NCBI GenBank assembly: GCA_913056185.1
Contig: CAJXLV010000006.1
Location: 1-64,000, forward strand
Length of the DNA: 64,000 nucleotides
Reading direction: 5' to 3'
Origin: an uncultured Bacteroidota bacterium
GTDB taxonomy: Bacteria; Bacteroidota; Rhodothermia; Rhodothermales; Salinibacteraceae
Below, one piece after another: positions 51,638-61,316 of the stretch; position 1 is the stretch's first letter, and every line of letters starts with the position of its first letter. A program made the position numbers and the translations under genes. Under the pieces are notes generated by a model. That model was given only the letters and a program-made list of their open reading frames with translations, was not told the DNA's origin and searched no databases.

Positions 51638-54151
51638 TTACCGGAGGGGACGGGCCACGATGACCGTTTCTTTGAGCTGCGTAATAGTTCCCCCGTCGGC
51701 CCGCACCGCCTCAAAAAGCACCACGTACGGCCCGATGCGCACCCGCTCGCCGTTCGCATCGCGTCCGTTCCACACGAGCTCACCACTGGCGCCCACCAGG
51801 CGGGCTGAGTCGAGGGTGCGCACCAGGCGGCCCCGAGCGTCGTAAATCCGTACGCGCACCAGCCCGGGGGCTTCCGTCAGCGAAAACTGGATCCGTGTCG
51901 CGCCATCTCGGTCGATGGAGAACGGATCGGGGCGGATGCGAAGGCCCGCGGCCGCGGGTGCCTCAGGGGGCGGGGTGAGGGCAAGGGCGTTGGGCGCGGC
52001 GGGCGTACCGCCCTCCGTGGCGGGGCTGCTGCTCCAGTTGTCGGCCGCTGAGGCAGCGCCTGTGCGACTGATGCGCTCCAGGGCGGTGCCTTTAGGGTCG
52101 GCGAGGCCGGGGGCGTGCCAGTCGGGGGAGTAGGTGACGGTAGCAATGGGGGTGCGGTCGCGGCGATGAAGACGGATCCGGTCGCCGTCGTTGCGGAGGC
52201 CCAGGCTGGCGCCGTCGTACGGGAGGTAGGCCACGGAGTCGGGGTGGAGCGGGGCGCTGGGAAACGCCGCGGCGAGCTGCGACTGCTGCACAGCCTGGGC
52301 ATTGGTGGGGGCGGCGGCCACGACGGCATAGCCCCCGGGCGCAACCGCCCGCCGCCGCCCCACACGGAGCGTATCCGCGACGCCGGCCTCTGTGGGGCGA
52401 TCTGTGAGCATGAGCCCATTTGCCGTGAGGGGCACGCGAGCACGGTTGTACAGCTCCACGTACTCCACCTGATTGGGCCGGTCGTCAAAGTCATCGGCCC
52501 GAGGGGCGAACAGGAGTTCGTTAATGACGAGCGCCCCGGGCGCGGGGCGGTGTGCAAAGGGGGAAGATGCGTTCGTGGCGCGGTTGCCCACCAGGTCCGT
52601 CACGCCCTCCACCGCAAGGGTGGGGCTGGCCGGGGGACGGGAGAGCGACAAGTGCGCGACGCTGTCTGCTCGCAGGGCTGCCTGGGTCACCTCCGTCTCC
52701 GCAAACGAAAAATGCGCCGGGCGGATGCTGGCGGGCTGCACCGGTTCGCTGAAGACGACAGCCGCCGCGAGCGAGTCGGTCTGCTCGGCGAAGACCGGGC
52801 GGGGCGGGCGCGTGTCTTGCGCAAAGCGGCTATTTTGGGCCCCCGGCGTTGCCCCAGCGGGGGCGGTGGAGGCGGCAAAGTTGGACGGATGGGCGGAGGG
52901 ACCGCGCGGGTCGATTCGTTCCAGGGAGCGGCCGTCGCTGCCGCCCCAGGCGGGCGCGTACGGCACTGAGTCGATGCGGGTGGAGGACGGTGCGTGACGA
53001 AGAACCACCGTGTCGCCGCTGTTATTGAGCGCTGCCCAGGGCTCCGCAGAGAAGACATCGAGCCCGGGAAACAACGAGGCAAACACCGCCGCATCGTCCA
53101 CCACCACCGCGTACTCGCCTGGCGCAAGCGGGGTGAGCGGGGGAGACACCGGCGCGAACTCGCGATTCGCGTCCGCGAGTTGGAGCGCCCCGAGGTCCAC
53201 CGTCGCGTCTGACCGGTTGTAGATCTCGACAAACTCGGCCCCCGCGGCGGGCGGCGCGTACCACAGCTCTGAGATCACCACATCTTGCGGGGCGGGGGGA
53301 ACGGGTACAAAGAATCGAAAGGACGCCTCGGCTGACGCGATGGCATTGCCGCGCCGGTCCGTAACACCGTCAACGACCAGCGTGTACGTGCCGTCGCTCA
53401 GAGGCGCATCCAGAACGCAGTGCACCACGGATGGGGCGTCGGTCGCCACAACGGCAGAGGCAATCGTCGGAGCTCCATCCGGCACCAGGGCAAACGCGCC
53501 GGGGCCCACCGTTGCTGCTGCCACCGGCTCCGAGAATGCTACCGTGAGGGAATCGCCGGACTGCGAGGGCGTGACCGTTTCTACGTCCGGCGGCGTTTCG
53601 TCCGGAGCGTAGACGCTGTTGCGAGCCCCGGGCGTTCCGCCTGCCTCTGCTGTGCTGCTCGCAAAATTTCGGGCCTGATCGGGCGGCCCTGCCGGGTCGA
53701 TTCGTTCCAGGGAGCGGCCGTCGCTGCCGCCCCAGTCGGGCGCGTACGGCACTGAGTCGAGCACCGTGCGGGTAGGGGTGTGGCGAAGGAGGATTGTATC
53801 CCCGCCGTTGTTGAGCGCGGGCCAGTCCGCAGGCACGAGAACGGGTACGGACGGGAACGCCGCTCCGAAGACGTCCGGTGAGCGAACCAGCACCGCGTAC
53901 GCACCGGGGGCAAGGGAGGTGTCGGTCGCCGCGACCGGCACAAACGAGCGGTTGTCGTCGGCAAAGGACAGCTCGTGCAACGCGATTGCCGCCTCGGAGC
54001 GGTTGTAAAGCTCGATGTATTCGTTGGTGGAGGGCGCAGGGGCGTACAGGAACTCATTGACCACCACATCGCCCGGGACTGGCTGCGCTGCGACACGGGC
54101 CGATAGCCCCAGCAGAGTGGCGATGAGAAGGCCGAAGGTCCACCGTGGCAT
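51638..54151 (-). CDS. Exported lamin-tail-domain (LTD) protein with Ig-like modules
   Basis: An 837-aa precursor with signal LLGLSARVAAQ. Three LTD modules start with VVVNEFLYAPAP, VVISELWYAPP and LVINELLFAPR, each containing EYIELYNR-like strands. Between them are SbsA-like Ig segments (VTPSQSGDSLTVAFSEPV). The end (FSLTEAPGLVRVRIYDARGRLVRTL and ELVWNGRDANGERV) is the FlgD-like/T9SS C-terminal Ig fold. Secreted or surface-anchored. DNA at 52908-52974 and 53694-53760 is almost identical (66 of 67), coding LTD turns. Confidence 0.85.
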   Translation of the reverse strand: MPRWTFGLLIATLLGLSARVAAQPVPGDVVVNEFLYAPAPSTNEYIELYNRSEAAIALHELSFADDNRSFVPVAATDTSLAPGAYAVLVRSPDVFGAAFPSVPVLVPADWPALNNGGDTILLRHTPTRTVLDSVPYAPDWGGSDGRSLERIDPAGPPDQARNFASSTAEAGGTPGARNSVYAPDETPPDVETVTPSQSGDSLTVAFSEPVAAATVGPGAFALVPDGAPTIASAVVATDAPSVVHCVLDAPLSDGTYTLVVDGVTDRRGNAIASAEASFRFFVPVPPAPQDVVISELWYAPPAAGAEFVEIYNRSDATVDLGALQLADANREFAPVSPPLTPLAPGEYAVVVDDAAVFASLFPGLDVFSAEPWAALNNSGDTVVLRHAPSSTRIDSVPYAPAWGGSDGRSLERIDPRGPSAHPSNFAASTAPAGATPGAQNSRFAQDTRPPRPVFAEQTDSLAAAVVFSEPVQPASIRPAHFSFAETEVTQAALRADSVAHLSLSRPPASPTLAVEGVTDLVGNRATNASSPFAHRPAPGALVINELLFAPRADDFDDRPNQVEYVELYNRARVPLTANGLMLTDRPTEAGVADTLRVGRRRAVAPGGYAVVAAAPTNAQAVQQSQLAAAFPSAPLHPDSVAYLPYDGASLGLRNDGDRIRLHRRDRTPIATVTYSPDWHAPGLADPKGTALERISRTGAASAADNWSSSPATEGGTPAAPNALALTPPPEAPAAAGLRIRPDPFSIDRDGATRIQFSLTEAPGLVRVRIYDARGRLVRTLDSARLVGASGELVWNGRDANGERVRIGPYVVLFEAVRADGGTITQLKETVIVARPLR
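52908..52974 (-). repeat. 67-bp near-perfect internal repeat, copy A
   Basis: Matches 53694-53760 at 66 of 67 positions, codes for the segment WGGSDGRSLERIDP and flanking residues in the second LTD module. Such identity exceeds that of the surrounding module DNA and suggests gene conversion or recent duplication. Confidence 0.85.
53694..53760 (-). repeat. 67-bp near-perfect internal repeat, copy B
   Basis: Partner of 52908-52974, in the first LTD module; one mismatch (T for G). Confidence 0.85.
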
Positions 54152-54484
54152 GGGGATCTGGGTGGAGTTTTATAAGTTAAATTATTAACATAAAAAATAT
54201 AATGGAGGTGCATCGTCCTGTCAATGCCGTGCGGCAGTGGCGCCCAAGAGCGGCCGATCTTCCAGTGAAGGCCGGGAGCGTCCTGGCGGGTCCGTCCGCC
54301 CCTCACGGGTCAACAAAGCCCCCCACAGACAGCGGTGTTCTTTTCGCCGGCCTACACAAACCCAATGTGTGTCATCCAGTGTGTGTCATTCCGCCCCCCC
54401 GATGCTGCCCTGGGAAGGACCTTTCCGGCTCCGTCGCGCATCCTCAACACCGTAAGGCGCAGGTTCAAGGTCGGGCCGAGCGCA
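54152..54484 (-). promoter_or_regulatory. AT-rich leader of the LTD gene plus short direct repeats
   Basis: Bases 54167-54203 are almost pure A/T in a ~65% GC window; on the minus strand this reads TTATATTTTTTATGTTAATA, 16-50 bases before the ATG at 54151, as expected of a strong promoter or unwinding/leader region. Further out, TGTGTGTCAT occurs twice with 14-bp spacing (54366-54375 and 54380-54389). No gene is visible in these 333 bases. Confidence 0.55.
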
Positions 54485-55777
54485 TCATCCAGACGACACG
54501 GAGCCATTCGCGGCGCCATTGTCGGTCGGCGCCGTCGGCAGAGAGTCGCCCTTCTGTTGCGCCAAGTGGTTCATAAGCGACTGCGCCATAAGGCGGGCCG
54601 TCGGCGCGAGCGGCGTTTCGTCCAGGTCGAAGCGATGATGGTGGAGGGGATAGCTCGTCTCCGGCCCAGACGCCGTCCCTACGCGCACGAACCCCCCCGG
54701 CACGTGCTTCAGGTAATGCGCGAAGTCCTCACCGCCCATGCTCGACTGATCGATCCAGTGGACCGCCTCGGGGCCGAGCAAGTCGCGGATGGTGGCGTCC
54801 ACGTTGCGCATCACCGCCGCGTCGTTGAGCACCGGTGGCGACCCGTCTTCAAAGTCGAGTTCGATGTGTGCCCCGTGCAGGCTCGCGAGGCGGTCGGCGA
54901 TGTTCTTCATGTAGGCACGAATGGTGCTGCGGTCGTCTGGGGAGACCGTGCGAAGCGTGCCCCCAACAGACGCTTCCTCGGGGATCACGTTGTGGGCGTC
55001 GCTGCCTTGGAGCATGGTCACGGTGAGCACGGCCGCATCCCGGGCGTCCGTAATGCGGCCCGTTGCCTGGTAGAATTGGTCCATCAGTTGCGAGGCGACC
55101 CACACCGTATCCACCCCTTCGTGCGGCCGCGCCGAGTGGCCCGTGCCTTCCTGGCGCACCTTGACCTCAAACCGATCGGACGAGGCAGTCGCCGGGCCGG
55201 TGATGAGGCCGTAGCGCCCGACCTCCAGGGAGGGGTCGACGTGCACGGCGTACACCGCATCGAGCCCCTCCAGCACCCCGCCCCGAATCATCAGGGGCGC
55301 CCCGCTGGGCAGGCCCTCTTCGTTCGGCTGAAAAAAGACGCGGACGCGCCCCGGCAGGGTCGAGCGGCGGGCATGCAGCACCAGTGCCACCCCAATGCCC
55401 ATGGCCGTATGCGCATCGTGCCCGCAGAGGTGAGCCACGTCGGGCTCCTGCGACCGGTAGGGGACCTGCTTCTGGTCCTGGGTGGGAAGCGCGTCGATGT
55501 CGGCCCGGTACCCAACAGTTCCCCCGTCCTGCGCGCCTTCGATATCGACGTACAGCCCTGTGCCCGCGATTGGGCCGTGCACATCGAGGCCGTAGCCCTC
55601 CAGTGTGCGGCGGATGAAGGCCGATGTCTGGTGCTCCTCCATTCCCACCTCGGGGTGTTTGTGGAGGTGGCGGCGGACGCCAATGAGCACCTGGGCGAGG
55701 GCGTGCTCGCCGTCGGCGGCGGCCGACAGGGACTCCGGAAGACGTGCGGGATTGCTGGCAGAGACGGTGGTGACCAT
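54485..55777 (-). CDS. M20-family amidohydrolase (hippurate-hydrolase / IAA-amino-acid hydrolase type)
   Basis: A 430-aa cytosolic metallo-hydrolase removing acyl groups from amino acids. Metal ligands are in HLCGHDAHTAMGIG, FQPNEEG, AVHVDPSLEVG and a late HHHRFDLDE; the segment SMGGEDFAHYL is the M20D signature. Length 430 is slightly above average owing to a C-terminal extension. The ATG at 55777 is chosen from the conserved start RRHLHKHPE near residue 35; a longer upstream frame is non-homologous. Confidence 0.92.
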   Translation of the reverse strand: MVTTVSASNPARLPESLSAAADGEHALAQVLIGVRRHLHKHPEVGMEEHQTSAFIRRTLEGYGLDVHGPIAGTGLYVDIEGAQDGGTVGYRADIDALPTQDQKQVPYRSQEPDVAHLCGHDAHTAMGIGVALVLHARRSTLPGRVRVFFQPNEEGLPSGAPLMIRGGVLEGLDAVYAVHVDPSLEVGRYGLITGPATASSDRFEVKVRQEGTGHSARPHEGVDTVWVASQLMDQFYQATGRITDARDAAVLTVTMLQGSDAHNVIPEEASVGGTLRTVSPDDRSTIRAYMKNIADRLASLHGAHIELDFEDGSPPVLNDAAVMRNVDATIRDLLGPEAVHWIDQSSMGGEDFAHYLKHVPGGFVRVGTASGPETSYPLHHHRFDLDETPLAPTARLMAQSLMNHLAQQKGDSLPTAPTDNGAANGSVSSG

Positions 55778-55971
55778 GCTCAGAGAAGGGTTCGGGAACA
55801 GGGCGACACAGGAACGCCCCACGCTGCAGGGCCGATGACCCAGGCGGCAGCCAGCAGGTGGGAGCATACGGATACACGCTATACGGGCACGCCGCGCCGA
55901 GAGATTCGCCCGGCGGCCTCCGAGCCGAGGGTCATGAGCGGGAGGGCTCGCACCCGGCAGCGCCGAGGGAA

Positions 55972-58131
55972 TCAAGGCAGCCCCAGGTACTTGCGCAGAG
56001 TCCACTCCGTCCCCAGCAGGCCCAGAAGCAGCCCCAGCAGCCAGGTGTAGTGCCAGAGTTTCAGATCCGAGGTCCGGCGGATGGTCTCCGTGGAGAACGA
56101 GGCGCGTTGGGACAGCTGGGCCGGCAGTTGAGCGGCCGTACGGGCCGTATGGGCCGAGCCGCCGGAGCGGGCGGCAAGCTGTCGCATCAGCACCGGGTCA
56201 GCGCGGGGGGCTTGCGCTTCGAGGCGAAGTGGAGCGACCGAGAAGGTCCCCGAGTCCGTCCCCAACGACGCGCCCTTCAGCTTCGCACGGGCGCTGTAGC
56301 GGTAGGTCCCCTCCGGCAGCGTGCCCACCGACAGCGTGTAGCGGCCCTGCCCCACGGCCTCCATGGTGTAGGGCGACTCCGTACCCGCAGAATCCGTCAC
56401 CCTGACGTCGACTTGTGCCTTGGAGACGGGGCGGCGGCTCTCGTCGTACACCTGCCCGGTAAACTCCACGGGAGTGTCGGCGTCGAACGAGGCTGTCGTG
56501 GGACGGACTCGCACCGGCGCATCGTCGGCTGTCGTGCTGACCCAGCGCAGGAGGCTGGAGGCGAGGCGAGGCCAGAACGGCGCGACGGGGTCGAGGGAAG
56601 ATGGCAGCAGGGCCCATCGCCACACGCCACTGCCCAGCAGGGCAGCCGTGCGGTGGCCGGCGCGGTTTCGGACGAGGAGGAGGGGGGGCTCGGCCCCCGA
56701 GGCGAGCGCACCTGTGGCCAGCACGCGGGCATCCGGCGCAGGCGTCCAGGAGGTCGGGCGGGCCCGGAGGGGAGGAAGCTGCGCCGTCCGCTGTAGGTCC
56801 ATCTCCGTGCCCCGATAGATGGGGTGCTGGCGCTGGCTTTCCTCAATCTGAAACGACGCCTCCACAGGGCCGGTCGCCGCTCCTTCGGGAACGGCCGGGA
56901 GCACCGTTCCAAAATGATTCGCCCAGGCCGAGAGGTCCGTCTGCCGGTCCACGACAAAGACTGCAGGCAGACCGTCCTCCACCGCCGCTGCCACACGCTC
57001 CACCACCACGTCCGGCACCGCCGCGCTGGGAAATCCAGCGCAGACCACCACGTCGACGTCCGAGAGATTCTCGGGCAGTGGGCCGCCAAGGAACGACCCG
57101 TTGCGGGTCGGCACGCGGGCCGTCACGTCCGTGTCGCCCTCGCGAGCATACACGCGTCGCAACGCACCAAAGGTGGGCGAGGGTGCAGCGCCCAGCAAAA
57201 GTACCTGTCGTTTGCTGTCCAGCACCCGGAGCGACACCGAGTTGGCATTGTTTTGCGTCGTCGCTTCTGCGTTCCGCGGCGCAACGCGGACGGTCAGGCG
57301 CTGAAAGCCGGCCGTCTCCGGCACAAACGACAGATCCGTCGACACCTCGCCCGTGCCGCGCGGGAGGCGTACGGTGTCGCGGTCGAGGGTGGTGTCGTTG
57401 TTGCTCAGCGTCACGGAGACGGACTCGCCCCGCCCGCCCTGCACGGCCACGGTGGCCCGTACAGGCACCGAGGCCCCGAGGTAGGCACGGTCGGTGGTGA
57501 CAACAGAGCGCAGGCGCACATCGCGACGGCGCGTGGTATCGCCCACGGTGATCGTGTGCACCGGCACCGGCGATCGGTCGGCCACGCGCAGCGGGGCGCG
57601 TCCTGTGTTGGGCTGCCCGTCGGAGATCAGCACAATGCCCTCCAGGTTTTGATCGCGCAGTCGCTCCGGCACCGCCTGCACCGCGCGGGCCAGATCCGTC
57701 CGCGCCGCGTCGAAGCGGAGCGAATCGAGGGGCGTGTCGGCGAGGGAGCGCAGGGATGCGCCGGCGCCAAACAGGCGTACGCGGCCGGGGGTGCGCTCCG
57801 TTAGGGCGTTGAGAAGGGGGCGCACCGAGTCGCGCGCCGCCGCGGCCCGGGGCGAGCCCGAGCCGCTTGTCACCACCTGCATGCTTTCACTCTCGTCGAC
57901 CACCACCGCGAGGACGGGCGGCTGCTCCGTGGAGCGGACATGCTGCAGCGTCGGCTCCAGCAGCAGGATGCAGAGGAGGGCCAGGGCCAGAAAGCGGAGT
58001 CCGCCCAGCAGCCCGCGCCACCCCGCGGGGAGCGAAGGGACGGTGGCACGATAGCTCCAGTACGCAAGCCCGCCGGCCCCCACCAAGGCGGGCAGCAGCA
58101 CCCAGGGCGAGTAGGCAAACGAAAAGCCCAT
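55972..58131 (-). CDS. VWA-domain membrane protein with glutamine-amidotransferase-like region
   Basis: A 719-aa protein with two N-terminal helices (WVLLPALVGAGGLAYW; LRFLALALLCILLLEP). A VWA module has a MIDAS-like VVDESESM and LISDGQPNTG. The middle DVVVCAGFPSAAVPD and ILRFL-type folds resemble the class I GATase-like domain of YegR/BatA-related proteins. A C-terminal helix reads LLGLLLGLLGTEWTLRKYL. It may organise an envelope or protease complex. The start at 58131 is the first ATG before the helices. The subtilase upstream ends 16 bases away. Confidence 0.82.
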   Translation of the reverse strand: MGFSFAYSPWVLLPALVGAGGLAYWSYRATVPSLPAGWRGLLGGLRFLALALLCILLLEPTLQHVRSTEQPPVLAVVVDESESMQVVTSGSGSPRAAAARDSVRPLLNALTERTPGRVRLFGAGASLRSLADTPLDSLRFDAARTDLARAVQAVPERLRDQNLEGIVLISDGQPNTGRAPLRVADRSPVPVHTITVGDTTRRRDVRLRSVVTTDRAYLGASVPVRATVAVQGGRGESVSVTLSNNDTTLDRDTVRLPRGTGEVSTDLSFVPETAGFQRLTVRVAPRNAEATTQNNANSVSLRVLDSKRQVLLLGAAPSPTFGALRRVYAREGDTDVTARVPTRNGSFLGGPLPENLSDVDVVVCAGFPSAAVPDVVVERVAAAVEDGLPAVFVVDRQTDLSAWANHFGTVLPAVPEGAATGPVEASFQIEESQRQHPIYRGTEMDLQRTAQLPPLRARPTSWTPAPDARVLATGALASGAEPPLLLVRNRAGHRTAALLGSGVWRWALLPSSLDPVAPFWPRLASSLLRWVSTTADDAPVRVRPTTASFDADTPVEFTGQVYDESRRPVSKAQVDVRVTDSAGTESPYTMEAVGQGRYTLSVGTLPEGTYRYSARAKLKGASLGTDSGTFSVAPLRLEAQAPRADPVLMRQLAARSGGSAHTARTAAQLPAQLSQRASFSTETIRRTSDLKLWHYTWLLGLLLGLLGTEWTLRKYLGLP

Positions 58132-58147
58132 ATGAGGAAAGGACGGA

Positions 58148-59851
58148 TCACGGAGAAAGGGTGACGAGGCGTGTGGCGCGGCGACCACGATCAGTGACGA
58201 CGACACAGCGATAGCGGCCCGGCGGCACCGCTGAGGCGTCGATTCGGAGGTGGTTGGGGCCCGCATGGGCCGGCTGGGTGGCGCGGTAGAGACGGCGTCC
58301 CTGCGGGGAGTACATCCTGACGCGCAGGGCCGCGGTGTGAGATGGGGCGGACACGGGCACGATCAGGGCAGAATCGCGAACGGAACGGTACGGCTGCGCG
58401 ACCTGCAGCTGCGACGGCGGCGTGCGCCGGGCCAACCATTCCGCTGTGCGGAACGCAGCGTCCGCGTTTACGATGCCCCAGCCGCGGCTCGTATCGGGGG
58501 TCTGGGCCTGTGAGGCGGTCTGGCGCAGCAGCTGGCGCACCGCCATTGGCCCGAGCGAGGGATTGACCTGGAGCATCTGCGCGACGACGGCGGTGACCTG
58601 CGGACTGGCAAAAGAGGTGCCACTGACGCGGGCGTACCTCCCCCGCGCCGACGCCGCAGGAATGGCCTGTCCCTGAACCAGCACATCCGGCTTGCGGCGT
58701 CCGTCGGCCGTCGGTCCGCGCGCACTGAAAGGGGCGAGCGACGAGTCCGGGGCCACAGCGCCCACGGTGATTGCTGAGTCCGCATCGGCGGGCGTGTTGA
58801 CGTAGTACCAGCACGAATCGGGGGTGCCGCACCCGCTGTTGCCCGCGCTCACAACCACCGTCATCCCCAGGCGCGCTGCCCGGTCCACCGCCCGCGTTGT
58901 AAGAGCCGTGTCGCCGTCCAGGTCCTCCGGCGCATAACTGCGCTGCCCTTCATCGAAGGTCGTGTACCCGATGGACACATTGACCACGTCAGCACCGCGT
59001 CGGTAGAGCCACTCCAGGCCCGCCACAAAGTGGTCCTCTTCGACGGTGCGCTCAAACTGCGTATACTCCGTGGTGGCGCCCAGGACCGTTGCCCCAAAGG
59101 CCGGGCCCACGAGGCGGTCGGCGTCGTAGCCGGCAGCCACCGACACCACGCTGAGCCCGTGGGTGCCGCCCTGCCGCCGCCGGGGAAAGGAGCGCAACGC
59201 CGCCAGGCGGCCGTCGGCCCGCAGCGACACGAAGGCCGGATGCCGCAGCCCCGCGAACGAGGCATCCAAGAACCCAATCCGAACGCCGCGTCCATTCCAG
59301 CCCCGTGCGAGCGGCGGCAGGGCGTGGATGCGCCGGAGCGGTCCCTCCAGGGCTCCTACAGCTGGAGATCGCGGTGGCGCAGCGGGAATTGGCGGGGCGG
59401 CGTGCAGGACGGAACGAGTGGTTCCGGGGCGACCCGGAGCCCTTCTGGGGCGGCGCAGGGGAGAGAGGGTGCCCACCGGCTGCGTGCGACGAACGTAGGG
59501 GCGCTGAGCCACCGTGCGGCGCATCTCGGGGGAGAGGCGTGCACTCACCGCATGAAACCAGCGGCTGTGCACCAGCGGGCGGACGCCGAGTGCGCGCAGG
59601 CGCCGGAGGTGCACGTCAGCCACCGGGCGCGTTCTCCGAACAGAGCGCGAGGGGGAAGGGCGCTGCTCCAGGAAGATCCAGTACTTCTGAGCGCCCGAAT
59701 GTGCTGTGGGGCGCTCGTCGGTGGGGGGGGCTGCACACGCCGCCCAGACGCCGCCCGCAAGGAGGGCAATTCCAAGAAGCATTCCTCTGGCCGCAGCGCG
59801 GGCCGAGCGGGCCCTTGCAAAGCCGCAACGAAAACGGACGCGCTCAAACAT
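58148..59851 (-). CDS. Subtilisin-like serine protease (S8), exported
   Basis: A 567-aa precursor with a lipoprotein-like signal ending GVWAACAAPP. The catalytic triad is Asp in RIGFLDASFAG, His in GGTHGLSVVS and Ser in SGTSFASPQV. An Arg/Pro-rich linker (residues 110-180) precedes the catalytic domain, and the tail (LRVRMYSPQGRRLYRATQP) is an FlgD/T9SS-like Ig. It is basic and Arg-rich, unlike the acidic cytosolic proteins. It stands 16 bases upstream of the VWA gene in one operon. Confidence 0.9.
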   Translation of the reverse strand: MFERVRFRCGFARARSARAAARGMLLGIALLAGGVWAACAAPPTDERPTAHSGAQKYWIFLEQRPSPSRSVRRTRPVADVHLRRLRALGVRPLVHSRWFHAVSARLSPEMRRTVAQRPYVRRTQPVGTLSPLRRPRRAPGRPGTTRSVLHAAPPIPAAPPRSPAVGALEGPLRRIHALPPLARGWNGRGVRIGFLDASFAGLRHPAFVSLRADGRLAALRSFPRRRQGGTHGLSVVSVAAGYDADRLVGPAFGATVLGATTEYTQFERTVEEDHFVAGLEWLYRRGADVVNVSIGYTTFDEGQRSYAPEDLDGDTALTTRAVDRAARLGMTVVVSAGNSGCGTPDSCWYYVNTPADADSAITVGAVAPDSSLAPFSARGPTADGRRKPDVLVQGQAIPAASARGRYARVSGTSFASPQVTAVVAQMLQVNPSLGPMAVRQLLRQTASQAQTPDTSRGWGIVNADAAFRTAEWLARRTPPSQLQVAQPYRSVRDSALIVPVSAPSHTAALRVRMYSPQGRRLYRATQPAHAGPNHLRIDASAVPPGRYRCVVVTDRGRRATRLVTLSP

Positions 59852-59944
59852 AGGACGAGGGGGGCAAGAGCGCTCTCGGGTAGGGTCGGTCCGCTTCGCC
59901 GGGACCGCTCAGCATCAGTCCATGCCCCGACGACAGGGAAGGAC

Positions 59945-60898
59945 TCAAAGATACAAGTACATCATGTATCCGGCAAAGCAGGCAACCATGAACCCGCCCT
60001 CCAGCCGCGAGATCTTGTGGTTGAACCACGTGATCGGCACCAGAAGGGCACAGAAAGCCAGCATCACCGGAAAATGCACGCGGAGGGTCTCGGCATCCAC
60101 CGTGATGGGCTGGATGATGGACAGTGTGCCTACCACAAACAGCACATTCAGCAGATTGCTCCCCATGACATTGCCCACCGTCATCCCCGATTCCTCTTTC
60201 AGCGTCCCCACCATCGACGCAGCGAGTTCGGGCAAGCTGGTGCCGATGGCCACCACCGTGAGCCCAATGACCACATTATCGATCCCCATGTGATTTGCAA
60301 TTGCCATGGCATTGTCCACCATCAAGTGCGCGCCAAGTGCCAGGCCGCCTATTCCGCCGAGCACGTAGACCGACTTGGCCGCCGTTGAAAGATCCGGGTC
60401 GGCCGAGTCCAGTTCGCCCTCCATGCTGTTCAGGATCGTAGCGGTGCTGGTACGACGGGCATCGTAAAAGACGTACGCGCCGAGGGCCAGCAAAAGGAGC
60501 ACCATGAGGGTGCCGTCCCCGGCCCCAATGACACCATCCCATGCACACACGTAAAACAGCACCATTACGCCCAGCATCACCGAGTATTCGCGAGAGATGA
60601 CCTCCGGGGCCACCGCGAGGGGAAGCGCGAGGGCGCAGGTGCCCAGGATGAGCGCCACATTGCTGATGTTGGAGCCGATGATGTTGCCAATCGCGAGTGG
60701 AGACTCGCCCGACAGCAGCGCGAAAACGTTGACGAGGAACTCCGGCATGGACGTTCCAAGTGCCACCACCGTCAGGCCCACGATGACGGGCCGGATGCCG
60801 TAGTGCAGAGCGATGCTCGACGCGCCCTGAATGAGCCCCTCGGCGCCCAGGTACAACACGAGGAGGCCGAGAAGAAAAAGGAAGCCGTAGAGAAACAT
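59945..60898 (-). CDS. Na+/Ca2+ exchanger family (CaCA) antiporter, YrbG-like
   Basis: A 317-aa ten-helix antiporter. The two alpha-repeats are VALGTSMPEFLVNVFA and VAIGTSLPELAASMVG, with GNIIGSNISNVALI and GNVMGSNLLNVLFV halves, so the inverted internal symmetry is complete. Exports Ca2+ in exchange for Na+ or H+, useful in high-salt cells. The middle loop DARRTSTATILNSM is short. No regulator nearby. Confidence 0.92.
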   Translation of the reverse strand: MFLYGFLFLLGLLVLYLGAEGLIQGASSIALHYGIRPVIVGLTVVALGTSMPEFLVNVFALLSGESPLAIGNIIGSNISNVALILGTCALALPLAVAPEVISREYSVMLGVMVLFYVCAWDGVIGAGDGTLMVLLLLALGAYVFYDARRTSTATILNSMEGELDSADPDLSTAAKSVYVLGGIGGLALGAHLMVDNAMAIANHMGIDNVVIGLTVVAIGTSLPELAASMVGTLKEESGMTVGNVMGSNLLNVLFVVGTLSIIQPITVDAETLRVHFPVMLAFCALLVPITWFNHKISRLEGGFMVACFAGYMMYLYL

Positions 60899-61316
60899 GC
60901 GGGGGACTCAAATGAATCGCCGACCAGACACGAATGCATCACAAGCTCCCCGGCGGTCGGTGGCCGGGGAAATCGCGTTCTTGGGCGCATGCCCTTCCGG
61001 GCAGGTCCTGCTGCGAGCGGAGGCCCCTGCAAAGCGGCGGGGCCGAGGCGCACAGGGCGGCAGCCGGGAGGAGCGAGGAAGGCAACACGAGCAGTACAGA
61101 ACGAAGCCGGTCCTGCAGGGCAGCGCATCGCGGTCCCGAACGCTGTCGAGAGAGAACCCTGACGCACGGTCTGTGTTTTTTCCGAGGGCAGGCGGGACGG
61201 CCAGTTGGGGCCGTACACGCCGGATGCGAGGCGCTTCCTGACGAGCCCCCTTCAGGCATTCGGTTGCTCAGTAGGACGTCCGTTTGTGCACGTCGGTCGG
61301 GGGGGCGGCATGGGGG
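60899..61316. other. Intergenic gap, nothing recognised
   Basis: These 418 bases contain the CaCA gene promoter region and the end of the cytidine deaminase gene. I see no gene, RNA or strong hairpin. Confidence 0.4.
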
